IMG/VR virus record: IMGVR_UViG_3300012000_000042
Coordinates: 1 to 41,891 of that record
Source: a virus
Length of the DNA: 41,891 bases
Direction: 5' to 3' (one strand)
Positions 11,655 through 18,744 of this stretch are shown piece after piece. The notes under the pieces are model-generated. The model was not told where the DNA came from, made no database searches, and saw only the letters and a list, made by a program, of their open reading frames with translations. Positions within the stretch are counted from its first letter, which is position 1; the number at the start of each line of letters is the position of its first letter. Made by a program: the position numbers and the translations under genes.

Positions 11655-12145
11655 TTAGTCCCTTCCACTGCTGATAGCTCCGCAGTAGTCGCTAGGCTTC
11701 TCTGCTGTGATAGTGCCGAGGCTATATCCCTCGGAGCTAGTAGCACCCCAAAGGAAGCAGGTTTGCACCATCTCATCGATGATGCTCTGTGCCTTTGCTG
11801 TAGCAAGGTCAAGCAGTCCACCCTTACGACCCTTGGCATTGATCTTATTGACCAAGGCATGAAGGGCGATCTTGGTGAGAGCTTTCTTCACATCATCGGG
11901 GTGAGCATAGAAGTAGAACGCTTTGCCGTTGCCCATGTCATGCAACTTGCCATTGGTTCCGCACCAGTTGTAGATGCTGTTAAAGAAGTGATTGATTTGT
12001 TTGATGCTTCCTTCGAGAAGGTAAGCATTGTTTTCGCCGAAGGTTTGGTAGCTGATTTTGCCTGAGTCGAGGCATCCTTGAGGTCTTGAGCCGCTTTGTT
12101 GAGGTTAGCGATGAGTTGTTCGTATTTGCTTAATTTTTTCTTCAT
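11655..12145 (-). CDS. Paralog of the 4419 protein, interrupted by a -1 frameshift
   Basis: Reading starts at ATG 12145 (MKKKLSKYEQLIANLNKAAQ..) and fits for 26 residues to TCG 12070-12068. The homologous body (DSGKISYQTFGENNAYLLEG..FFNSIYNWCGTNGKLHDM) is in the -1 frame to the stop at 11655. Joined, it is 163 residues. YNWCGTNG and GRKGGL align with YNWGGTNG and GAKGGL of the 4419 product. No usable start codon lies at the beginning of the second frame, so the pieces belong together. The site GCC-TCG-ACT is not a recognised slippery sequence, so mutation or a base error is as likely as programmed shifting. Function unknown. Confidence 0.65.
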
Positions 12146-12151
12146 GCTTTT

Positions 12152-12179
12152 AATTTATCACAGAATAGATTTTCTGCAA
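12152..12179 (-). promoter_or_regulatory. Early-type promoter for the 12145 operon
   Basis: Reverse strand TTGCAG (12179-12174), 16-nt spacer, TAAATT (12157-12152), six bases, ATG 12145. Confidence 0.7.
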
Positions 12180-12200
12180 GATATTTCTTCATTTAAATTT

Positions 12201-12268
12201 CGTTGATAGTCAACGACTTACAACCGCAGGGAGGATATCTTTATAAGTATATAGTATATAATGGTTTA
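12201..12268 (-). repeat. Intergenic cassette R12 (inverted)
   Basis: Inverted copy: CGTTGATAGTCAACGACTTA. (12201-12221), core with CCGCAGGGAGG (12222-12242), degenerate second half to 12268. It has the same TCTTCATTTAAATTTC outer flank as R10. Confidence 0.85.
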
Positions 12269-12276
12269 TATTTGTT

Positions 12277-12306
12277 CGATCTTAGAGCAAAACCTGAACG
12301 AAGCGA
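12277..12306 (-). repeat. Short repeat D (inverted)
   Basis: On the reverse strand: TCGCTTCGTTCAGGTTTTGC followed by TCTAAGATCG. Read on that strand it precedes R12, the same order as A-R9 and C-R11. Confidence 0.65.
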
Positions 12307-12591
12307 TATTTAGAATATAGCCCTAAAGGGAGGGGTGGTATGTGCCATAATGACCCACCCCATTTTTGAAAAATTTAGGCAACCCCTTTCAGAGAAATGG
12401 TCGTGGGGGTATAAAAATCAATCTCCCCTAACTAATAAAAGTATTGTTATATATACTATATTCTATCTATATACTACTATCCCCTCCCCCTTTTTATAAA
12501 CTAATTAAAATTCAAAACAACGATATATTCTTCAAGGTAAAAAAATCCAAGGGGCTATTTTTTCTTATATCTCTTTTCTTATATGGGCGCT
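12307..12591. other. Gene-free divide between leftward early and rightward late blocks
   Basis: No supportable gene. It contains a GGGGTGG/CCACCCC inverted repeat (about 12335-12363, loop about 15), C-rich runs near 12480-12491 inside AT-rich DNA, and alternating TATA tracts. Transcription diverges from here. It could hold a replication or regulatory site, but nothing in it proves this. Confidence 0.5.
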
Positions 12592-12598
12592 GTGTAAT
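12592..12598 (+). promoter_or_regulatory. Late-type motif GTGTAAT
   Basis: Eleven bases separate it from ATG 12610. Confidence 0.6.
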
Positions 12599-12609
12599 AT
12601 AAGTTATAT

Positions 12610-12852
12610 ATGAAACTAAATCTAAAAACACTACTATTAATAGTCTTTATAGGATCACTATCTTATTCATACAAAAGCTACTTACAATTTAAACAAAAAA
12701 CAAATCAAGTTCAACTCATAGATGACAATTCAATAACAACTATTACTCTTATTGATAAAAATTCATCAAAATCATCCACGCCCAAGGTTTCAGAGTCTAT
12801 TAGCGCGAAGCAAAATTATTTAGGCGCAGGATCAAATTGGCACTCAAGATGA
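12610..12852 (+). CDS. Small membrane-anchored protein
   Basis: 80 residues. Residues 3-20 (LNLKTLLLIVFIGSLSYS) form a signal-anchor, followed by a polar Ser/Thr/Lys-rich region likely outside the inner membrane. No lipobox. Its stop overlaps the HNH gene start (ATGA). Family not recognised. Confidence 0.6.
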   Translation: MKLNLKTLLLIVFIGSLSYSYKSYLQFKQKTNQVQLIDDNSITTITLIDKNSSKSSTPKVSESISAKQNYLGAGSNWHSR

Positions 12853-13184
12853 TCAAACATATAAAAGATGTTGTTCAAGGTAAAGCTTCAGTAGGAGATC
12901 ATAGATCTTCTCGATGGGTTAAAGTAAGAAAAGAGCACTTAAACAAACAACCTAAATGTTGTGCTTGTGGTGGAGACAAGACACTAGAAGTACATCATAT
13001 TAAACCATTTAATGAACATCCAGAATTAGAATTAGATCCAAATAATCTTATAACTTTATGCGAAAGTAAGAAAAATGGAGTTAATTGTCATCTTTTATTT
13101 GGTCATTTAGGTAATTATAAAACAATTAACCCAAATTCAGTAGAAGATAGTAAAATTTGGTTTGGAAAAATGTCACAGAGATAA
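12849..13184 (+). CDS. HNH endonuclease
   Basis: 111 residues from ATG 12849. The HNH signature is present: C37..C40 (KCCACGG), LEVHHIKPF (H49, H50), DPNNLITLC (N66, C71) and C80-H81, giving a zinc-stabilised beta-beta-alpha nuclease. It may be a packaging-linked HNH protein or a free-standing homing nuclease. It is far from the terminase, so a homing or DNA-processing role is equally possible. Compact spacing to both neighbours. Confidence 0.85.
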   Translation: MIKHIKDVVQGKASVGDHRSSRWVKVRKEHLNKQPKCCACGGDKTLEVHHIKPFNEHPELELDPNNLITLCESKKNGVNCHLLFGHLGNYKTINPNSVEDSKIWFGKMSQR

Positions 13185-13196
13185 TATCATATATTG

Positions 13197-14129
13197 ATGT
13201 TTTTAATACAACAATATCATGATTTTAGACAAAATAAATGTGGTTGTTCTGAAAAATGTGATTGTCCAAACAAAAGACAACAAGAAATCGATTACTGTTT
13301 AGAACAAAACATAAATAACCCATATATACATAAAATATATCTTTTAAACGAAAAAGAATATTCTAATCCTTTATTTAAATCTAAAAAAATAGAGCAAATC
13401 ATTATTAATGATAGGTTAAAATATTCATATGCTATTGAATTTGCTAATAAAAATTGCAAAGATGATATAGCTATAATAGCAAATAATGACATATATTTTG
13501 ATGAAACATTATTAATATTAGACCATTTAGAAGAAAAAGAATGGATAGATAAACTAATAGTATTAACTAGATACGAAAGAAATAAAAACAATCAAATACT
13601 TTCTCAGGACAAAATACCACACTATTATAGTTACCATTATCAAACATTTTTTAAATGTCAAAGAATATGGTCTCATGATGCATGGATATTTAAAGGTAAA
13701 ATGCAATACTTTCCATGTGATTTTTATTTAGGGGTTCATGGATGTGAAGGGGCATTTATAACCCAATTAAAGAAAAATACTAATATTAAAGTGCAAAATG
13801 GATATCCTTATATAAAAGCTATTCATTGTCATTTATCAAAATTTAGAACAACGAGCATAAATCAATACGCAGCGGAAGAAATGTCTGGTATTTTTGAAGA
13901 TATTTATGGTAATAAAATATCTCATGAAGATGATAAATTTGATTATTCAAGCGATGATTTTTTCCAAAAATTTAAAGTTTATATATTAAATATGATAGGA
14001 GAATGTGCATTTTCAAAACTTATCAAAGAAACAAAGAACGTAAAAGAATTAAATGCATTAGTTAAAAAATACAAAATAGATCTTCATAATTTAAAATTAA
14101 CTTTTTTAAAAGACTCTTTCACTTTTTGA
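13197..14129 (+). CDS. Glycosyltransferase-like protein
   Basis: 310 residues from ATG 13197. RQQEIDYCLEQNINNPYIHKI.LLNE is an opening seen in glycosyltransferase-like proteins of phages and algae (E...C...N..n..i..i.lLnE), and DIAIIANNDIYFDETLL holds the acidic nucleotide-sugar motif. HDAWIFKG and LGVHGCEG resemble the acceptor-site loops. Early C/D-rich residues (KCGCSEKCDCPNK) may bind metal. It may modify phage DNA, capsid or host surface sugars. It overlaps the leftward gene at 14106 by 24 bp (convergent). Confidence 0.65.
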   Translation: MFLIQQYHDFRQNKCGCSEKCDCPNKRQQEIDYCLEQNINNPYIHKIYLLNEKEYSNPLFKSKKIEQIIINDRLKYSYAIEFANKNCKDDIAIIANNDIYFDETLLILDHLEEKEWIDKLIVLTRYERNKNNQILSQDKIPHYYSYHYQTFFKCQRIWSHDAWIFKGKMQYFPCDFYLGVHGCEGAFITQLKKNTNIKVQNGYPYIKAIHCHLSKFRTTSINQYAAEEMSGIFEDIYGNKISHEDDKFDYSSDDFFQKFKVYILNMIGECAFSKLIKETKNVKELNALVKKYKIDLHNLKLTFLKDSFTF

Positions 14130-14921
14130 AATTATTTTATTATATGTATCATACCATTTAGTTCTTAAAAAAGATGGTTGATCATTTGATAATAGCTCTG
14201 CACTTAAAAATTTATCATGAATAAATACTTTTTCTTTATAATTTTCTAGTGCTAAATTATTTAAATCTTTATTTAACTGTATTATTTCATAAGGTTTTAT
14301 TTTTTTATCTTCTAGCAGTTTAGTTAAATGACTTTGCTCTAAAATACTTGTTATATTATAGTTCATGATATTTTTATATTGATTTGCATAATTTATACTT
14401 TTCACACACCAATCTTTTATAAAATTTAAATTTTTACCACCAACTATAGAACAATTATAAGTATAACCACAATTAAATTTATCTAAATCAGGCAGATTTT
14501 TGAAAGTATTTTTATAATGAAATCTTAAATCTTCATGAGATTCTTTAAAAGCAACGATAATATCAGATTCATTATTTTTAAATATATCTTGCAATAAAAA
14601 AGAATCAAAATCTAAATGCACAAATTGTACATTAAATTCTTCTATAAAATTTAAAATAGAATGAAATTTACTTATTGCCCAAATATTATTCTTATCTAAA
14701 TTTATTTGTTTTACGATAATACCATCTGGAATTATTTTATCAAATTCATTTATGTAATTTTTATCAATATATACTACTACATCTCCATAACTTTTAGATA
14801 AAGATAAAGTTTTATATATATTTAATTTATTTAATAAAAACCAATCTTTAAATTTTAACTTGTATGGCCAAGATATTACATATTCATTTTCAAAAGGAGT
14901 AAAAGAATACAAATAAGTCAT
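14106..14921 (-). CDS. Glycosyltransferase-like protein (DUF6734-like)
   Basis: 271 residues on the reverse strand. SWPYKLKF, then FVHLDFDSFLL (a DxD motif) and NCGYTYNCSIVGG are characteristic of GT-A-type glycosyltransferases such as those annotated DUF6734. Its end overlaps the convergent glycosyltransferase at 13197-14129, so the two probably act in one sugar pathway. It is very AT-rich, like its neighbours. The start follows a TATA-rich segment without a clear -35 or GTGTAAT. Confidence 0.65.
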   Translation of the reverse strand: MTYLYSFTPFENEYVISWPYKLKFKDWFLLNKLNIYKTLSLSKSYGDVVVYIDKNYINEFDKIIPDGIIVKQINLDKNNIWAISKFHSILNFIEEFNVQFVHLDFDSFLLQDIFKNNESDIIVAFKESHEDLRFHYKNTFKNLPDLDKFNCGYTYNCSIVGGKNLNFIKDWCVKSINYANQYKNIMNYNITSILEQSHLTKLLEDKKIKPYEIIQLNKDLNNLALENYKEKVFIHDKFLSAELLSNDQPSFLRTKWYDTYNKIISKSERVF

Positions 14922-14949
14922 ACTTATTATATATTAATATAAATATATT

Positions 14950-14956
14950 GTGTAAT
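14950..14956 (+). promoter_or_regulatory. Late-type motif GTGTAAT
   Basis: Seven bases before the GTG start at 14964. Confidence 0.6.
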
Positions 14957-14963
14957 ATTTTTT

Positions 14964-15416
14964 GTGATTATAAATGGTGGTCAAATTAATAGTATTTGGA
15001 AAAATAGACAAATCCCAAGAAACAATATTATTGTTGATGGAACATACGAAACTGTAGATAAAACTCTTATATTAGAAAAAATATTTCCATTATATTGGCG
15101 ATGGTTATCTGCTATGAGATTAACCAGATGGGCACATAAATGGGATTGTGATAACTTTGCAGAAGGCTTTAGAGTATTTGCTACAGGATTTTTCGCAGCC
15201 AATATGGATTCAAATGCAGATAGTATTGCTATAGGTATGATTCATTATATGTCAAATTCAAGAAATGAAAACGGCACAGAAGGTCCACATGCTATAAATA
15301 TAGCTATATCTATGGAAAACAATATATTAGTTCCACTATTCCTAGAACCTCAAAATGGTAAAATAATAACTCTTAAACCAGAAGAATATAATAGTATTTG
15401 GATGATTTATATATAA
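14964..15416 (+). CDS. Papain-like cysteine-peptidase-fold protein (cytoplasmic form)
   Basis: 150 residues with GTG start. C62 in WDCDNFAEGF, H109 in GPHAINI and a later Asn/Glu give a Cys-His pattern of papain-like enzymes; ANMDSNADSIAIGMIHY lies between them. There is no signal peptide. Proteins of this kind occur in phages without assigned function. It starts a run of proteins with similar Cys-His patterns (15794, 16389), two of which are exported, so a shared substrate is possible but unproven. Confidence 0.55.
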   Translation: MIINGGQINSIWKNRQIPRNNIIVDGTYETVDKTLILEKIFPLYWRWLSAMRLTRWAHKWDCDNFAEGFRVFATGFFAANMDSNADSIAIGMIHYMSNSRNENGTEGPHAINIAISMENNILVPLFLEPQNGKIITLKPEEYNSIWMIYI

Positions 15417-15422
15417 AATTAC

Positions 15423-15451
15423 TTGACGGTAAGTTAAATAAATAGTAATAT
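15423..15451 (+). promoter_or_regulatory. Early-type promoter inside the late region
   Basis: TTGACG (15423-15428), 17-nt spacer, TAATAT (15446-15451), six bases, ATG 15458. It would express the secreted-peptidase cassette early despite its late-region location. Confidence 0.6.
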
Positions 15452-15457
15452 TGCCCT

Positions 15458-15793
15458 ATGAGAAAATTAATTATAATCGCTAGTTTGCTAGGATGTATTT
15501 TAAATACATCTTTTGGTGGAAACGTTGAATGTATGATCTGGAATGATGATTTTGGTAATGCAGATCTCCATAGAATGCGTACAGCTCAATCTATGGCCAG
15601 ACAAGCTCAAATTGTTCAGCAAGTATACAGTAAACCTAAAATGGAATATCGCGATTATCTTTTAATGAAAAATGCTGCACGTAATGTAGAGTTTCATCAA
15701 ATGAATGAATATTCTATTCTAAAAAATAGACAATTTATTAAGTCTACTGGTTCACCTCAGTTCCAATTCAAAAAATATAATTGCCCCAAATAA
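15458..15793 (+). CDS. Secreted protein of unknown function
   Basis: 111 residues. The N-terminal signal peptide (MRKLIIIASLLGCILNTSFG) has a charged start, a hydrophobic core and a small-residue cleavage site after SFG. The mature part is helical and basic (RTAQSMARQAQIVQQVYS). Cys residues near both ends could form a disulfide in the periplasm. It is directly followed, with no gap, by a secreted C39-type peptidase, so it may be its partner or substrate. Confidence 0.6.
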   Translation: MRKLIIIASLLGCILNTSFGGNVECMIWNDDFGNADLHRMRTAQSMARQAQIVQQVYSKPKMEYRDYLLMKNAARNVEFHQMNEYSILKNRQFIKSTGSPQFQFKKYNCPK

Positions 15794-16387
15794 ATGATTA
15801 GATATCTATATTTAGTATTATTACTTTGGTTAAATCAAAGTTTTGCTGGAAATGATTTAGGTATTATTAAAAATAATGAAGAGATTGATTTAATTAAATC
15901 TGAAAGTATTTATTGCGAAATTGATTATATCAAGCAATATCCTAATTTATGCGTTGGAGCTTCTGCAGAGATGGTTTTAAATTATTATGGAAAAAAAATA
16001 AATCAAAAAGATATTAAAAGGCATGCAGATGGTATATCTTATAAAGATGATGATAAACGTTTATATAAAGCAATTTTATTTGTTAAACTTGTTAGAGCAT
16101 TAAAAGATTTTGGAATCAAATGGGAACAGAAGTTATACGCAATGGATTGTGGCAATTTAGGATTAAATTTTATTATTAATGAAATAAAAAATAAACGCCC
16201 AGTTTTAATTGATACAACTTTATTTGGAGGACATACAGTAGTAGTAAATGGATATTGCGAAAAAAAGAAATTATTTATAATAACTGATCCAAATATTGAA
16301 AGTCCAGGTATTAGAATAATTTCCTACGAAGAACTTAGGCGTATATGGAGTTCTGGCGGATATATTAGAGGTTTAGTTAAAACTTAA
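15794..16387 (+). CDS. Secreted C39-like papain-fold cysteine peptidase
   Basis: 197 residues. A signal peptide (to about residue 18, SFAG) is followed by QYPNLCVGASAEMVLNYYG (C53, the nucleophile, in the usual oxyanion-helix position), FGGHTVVVNGY (H147) and ITDPN (D165). That is the full Cys-His-Asp triad of Peptidase_C39_2 proteins. It should act in the periplasm or outside. It starts immediately after the upstream stop and ends one base before the next secreted peptidase. Confidence 0.75.
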   Translation: MIRYLYLVLLLWLNQSFAGNDLGIIKNNEEIDLIKSESIYCEIDYIKQYPNLCVGASAEMVLNYYGKKINQKDIKRHADGISYKDDDKRLYKAILFVKLVRALKDFGIKWEQKLYAMDCGNLGLNFIINEIKNKRPVLIDTTLFGGHTVVVNGYCEKKKLFIITDPNIESPGIRIISYEELRRIWSSGGYIRGLVKT

Positions 16388-16388
16388 T

Positions 16389-16787
16389 ATGAAAAAATTT
16401 ATAATATTTTTATTTTTTATATTTATTTGTTCATTTTCTAATGCTCAAATTAAAAAAAGAATACCTTTAGATTATCCCAATTCTTGTCTTTTGAATAGTA
16501 TAGTAGCTTATGAGGCAATTAATAAAAAATTAAGTCAATATCATATATGGAGCGAAGTCTTAGGTGCAGTTTATTATGAAAATGAAAATGGTAAAATAGT
16601 AAAACAAGGACATGCAGTTTGCGTATATGAATGGAGAGGTAAATTTTATTTATATGATATTAATAATGGAGGAAGCATAGTAGAAATGCAAGGTGTTAAT
16701 TTCAATATGAAAAAAGATCCTTTTAAAATGGCAGAATGGCTTTTTGGAAAAGGTAATGTAGAAGCTGCTGAATATTTAGCCAACTAG
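16389..16787 (+). CDS. Second secreted cysteine-peptidase-like protein
   Basis: 132 residues. Signal peptide MKKFIIFLFFIFICSFSNA, then DYPNSCLLNS (C33), KQGHAVCVYEW (H75) and FYLYDIN (D90) give a compact papain- or transglutaminase-like triad. It is smaller than the C39 protein upstream but of the same architecture, perhaps the product of an old duplication. Third gene of the 15458-16787 cassette. The targets could be host envelope proteins or bacteriocin-like peptides. Confidence 0.6.
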   Translation: MKKFIIFLFFIFICSFSNAQIKKRIPLDYPNSCLLNSIVAYEAINKKLSQYHIWSEVLGAVYYENENGKIVKQGHAVCVYEWRGKFYLYDINNGGSIVEMQGVNFNMKKDPFKMAEWLFGKGNVEAAEYLAN

Positions 16788-16793
16788 TGTAAT
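16787..16793 (+). promoter_or_regulatory. Late-type motif GTGTAAT
   Basis: Eight bases before ATG 16802. Confidence 0.65.
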
Positions 16794-16801
16794 CATATTT
16801 G

Positions 16802-17779
16802 ATGTTTAAAGTATTATTAGGGCTATCTGCCCTATTCTTAGCCTCTTGTGGAGCTTTCTTTTCTGTAAAAGGAATTGGACTTTTATTCTCTGGTAGTTTT
16901 TGGCCAGCAGTTATTATGGCTAGTAGTCTAGAATTTGGGAAAATAATGGCAACCAGCTTTTTATATAGATATTGGAAAAAAATTAATAATATTATTAAAT
17001 CATATTTAATAAGCGCAGTAATAGTTCTTATGGGTATTACAAGTCTTGGCATATTTGGATTTCTTAGTCAAGCTTTTTACTCAACAAAAAGTAATATAGA
17101 TGCAATTGAATCTCAAGTATCTTTATTGCAATCCAAAAAGACTTCATTAAAAGATCAAATAGCCTCAAATAATGATAGAGTTAAAACTCTTGTAGACACT
17201 CGTAAAAGCCAAGAAAATAATTTAACTAAAGCGCTAGATCAATCAACCACAACCACAGTAACTAAATCTGGTGGGTTATTTAGCAGTGATACTCAAGAAA
17301 AAGTAATAGACAAAAAATCAGTAGAATTAAAATCTAAAACATTAGATACAATGCAATCTAGCATTTCTACATTAGAATCTAATATACAAAAAATTAATAT
17401 TAATAATGAGGATTTAAATAAAGAAATTAATAATATTGATAACCAAATAATAACTCTAAATAAACAAATCGTATCATCTGATATTGGAACATATAAATTT
17501 ATAGCAGAAGCATTTAATGTAAAAATAGAAACTATTGTTAAGTATTTTATATTAGTTATTGTAGCAGTATTCGACCCATTAGCAGTATCATTATTATTAG
17601 CTTACAATATTGCAGCAAATAGAAAGTTTGATGAAAAAGAAGTGGAAATAGTCAAAGAAATAATTAAAGAAAAAATAATAGAAAAACCAATCGAGATAGT
17701 AAAAAATTTATCTATCCCTTTTAAAAGGGGAACAAAACAAACTCACAATCCAGATCTAGCAGATCCGAATTTAAAATAG
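16802..17779 (+). CDS. Multi-pass membrane protein with central coiled coil
   Basis: 325 residues. Three N-terminal membrane segments (about 3-22, 28-48, 60-82) are followed by a long coiled coil (about 90-235, with Lys/Asn/Ile heptads such as LESNIQKININNEDLNKEI) and a fourth membrane segment (FILVIVAVFDPLAVSLLLAYN). The C-terminus is charged. Proteins with this layout recur in T4-like and cyanophage genomes without known function. Its end overlaps the convergent gene at 17771 by nine bases. Confidence 0.7.
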   Translation: MFKVLLGLSALFLASCGAFFSVKGIGLLFSGSFWPAVIMASSLEFGKIMATSFLYRYWKKINNIIKSYLISAVIVLMGITSLGIFGFLSQAFYSTKSNIDAIESQVSLLQSKKTSLKDQIASNNDRVKTLVDTRKSQENNLTKALDQSTTTTVTKSGGLFSSDTQEKVIDKKSVELKSKTLDTMQSSISTLESNIQKININNEDLNKEINNIDNQIITLNKQIVSSDIGTYKFIAEAFNVKIETIVKYFILVIVAVFDPLAVSLLLAYNIAANRKFDEKEVEIVKEIIKEKIIEKPIEIVKNLSIPFKRGTKQTHNPDLADPNLK

Positions 17780-18052
17780 CGCAAAATCTTTTTTAAATTT
17801 TAAATTTAATTTAAATGAATTTACAGCTAAACCTCTATCAAATCTTTTAATAAAATTTGCACCTTCTTTTGGCATAGCAGCTGTATACTCTTTATCTTTT
17901 GTTCTTACTACTATATGAGAAGGCAATACTGAAACGCTCATTAATTTGCCTTTCATATTTCTTTTTATTGCTCTGGCTATAGCACAATTTTGAGGATTAG
18001 CTTTTTCACCCTCAAATATGTTTTTTTCAGTTATGTTTATTGTTTTCTTCAC
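17771..18052 (-). CDS. Conserved small phage protein
   Basis: 93 residues on the reverse strand. NCAIARAIKRNMKGKLMSVSVLPSHI resembles a small conserved family seen beside PhoH-type genes in cyanophages (CP.ArAIkR....vsV....). The start overlaps the upstream leftward gene by 26 bases, indicating coupling. Function unknown. Confidence 0.6.
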   Translation of the reverse strand: MKKTINITEKNIFEGEKANPQNCAIARAIKRNMKGKLMSVSVLPSHIVVRTKDKEYTAAMPKEGANFIKRFDRGLAVNSFKLNLKFKKDFALF

Positions 18053-18689
18053 TTTTTATTTCCTCTATTTTATAATCATAACTATCGCTATCTTCAGTAA
18101 TCCATTTGGGACTATTTTCGACAGTATAGATATGAGTATTTACTTTTCTTTGCAACAATATTTCATTTGGTTTTGTTGCGAAGCTTGGATCGAATACTTT
18201 AATTCTATTATTAGGTTGTATTGCGAAATTTCCATTATCTAATTCTATAACATGACCAGCTTTATGTTGATCTGGATTTTCACTAAATCCAAAATGAACT
18301 TCATTAAAATCACCATTAGCCCAATCAAGAGTAAAAAGATATTTGCCAAAATATTCTTGTCCAGTTCTTCCAGTATATTTTATTTTTTTATTTTGAAGTA
18401 CATAGAATTTTGTCACAGATATATTATAACTAAAACTATCCCATAATTCTAATTCACTCAATTCCATATTTGGAGAATCTAATTTTGTACAAAAAGCACT
18501 TATTGGTGCATGCCACCATATTCCACCATCTTCCATAAGAAAATTAAATAATGGTACTTGGCTAGGTAAACTAGTGACGCCAAATATTAAACATTTAAAT
18601 TTTTTATCAAAACCGTCTTCTTGATTTCTTAAATAGTTAGCTCTTACATAACATTCAATTGGAGGAATATTTGCGTTTAAGTATGCCAC
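18027..18689 (-). CDS. Conserved phage protein (AYLNANIPPIECYVR family)
   Basis: 220 residues on the reverse strand using GTG 18689. The opening VAYLNANIPPIECYVRANYL, the middle VFNFLMEDGG-like and IWWHAPISAF segments, ELELWDSFSYNIS and QHKAGHVIELDNGNFAIQPN match a hypothetical protein I recall from T4-like cyanophages. A GTGTAAA motif ten bases before this GTG supports it over the further-upstream ATG. Function unknown. Confidence 0.7.
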   Translation of the reverse strand: MAYLNANIPPIECYVRANYLRNQEDGFDKKFKCLIFGVTSLPSQVPLFNFLMEDGGIWWHAPISAFCTKLDSPNMELSELELWDSFSYNISVTKFYVLQNKKIKYTGRTGQEYFGKYLFTLDWANGDFNEVHFGFSENPDQHKAGHVIELDNGNFAIQPNNRIKVFDPSFATKPNEILLQRKVNTHIYTVENSPKWITEDSDSYDYKIEEIKSEENNKHN

Positions 18690-18699
18690 AGTTAATTTA

Positions 18700-18706
18700 T
18701 TTACAC
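18700..18706 (-). promoter_or_regulatory. Late-type motif GTGTAAA (reverse strand)
   Basis: Ten bases before GTG 18689. With 18722 on the other strand it forms a divergent pair. Confidence 0.5.
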
Positions 18707-18721
18707 TTAATATAAAATATG

Positions 18722-18728
18722 GTGTAAA
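18722..18728 (+). promoter_or_regulatory. Weak late-type motif GTGTAAA
   Basis: Sixteen bases before the phoH ATG at 18745, further than in other genes. Confidence 0.4.
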
Positions 18729-18744
18729 CTTAGATGTAAGTAGC

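Noticed and set aside
11547-12065. Forward 172-residue frame
   Set aside because: It is antisense to the SleB-type hydrolase and the YNWCGTNG paralog, both supported by family similarity.
1323-12268. Cassettes R1-R12 as a CRISPR array
   Set aside because: They are kilobases apart, vary in both arm and core, and lack regularly spaced unique spacers or cas genes.
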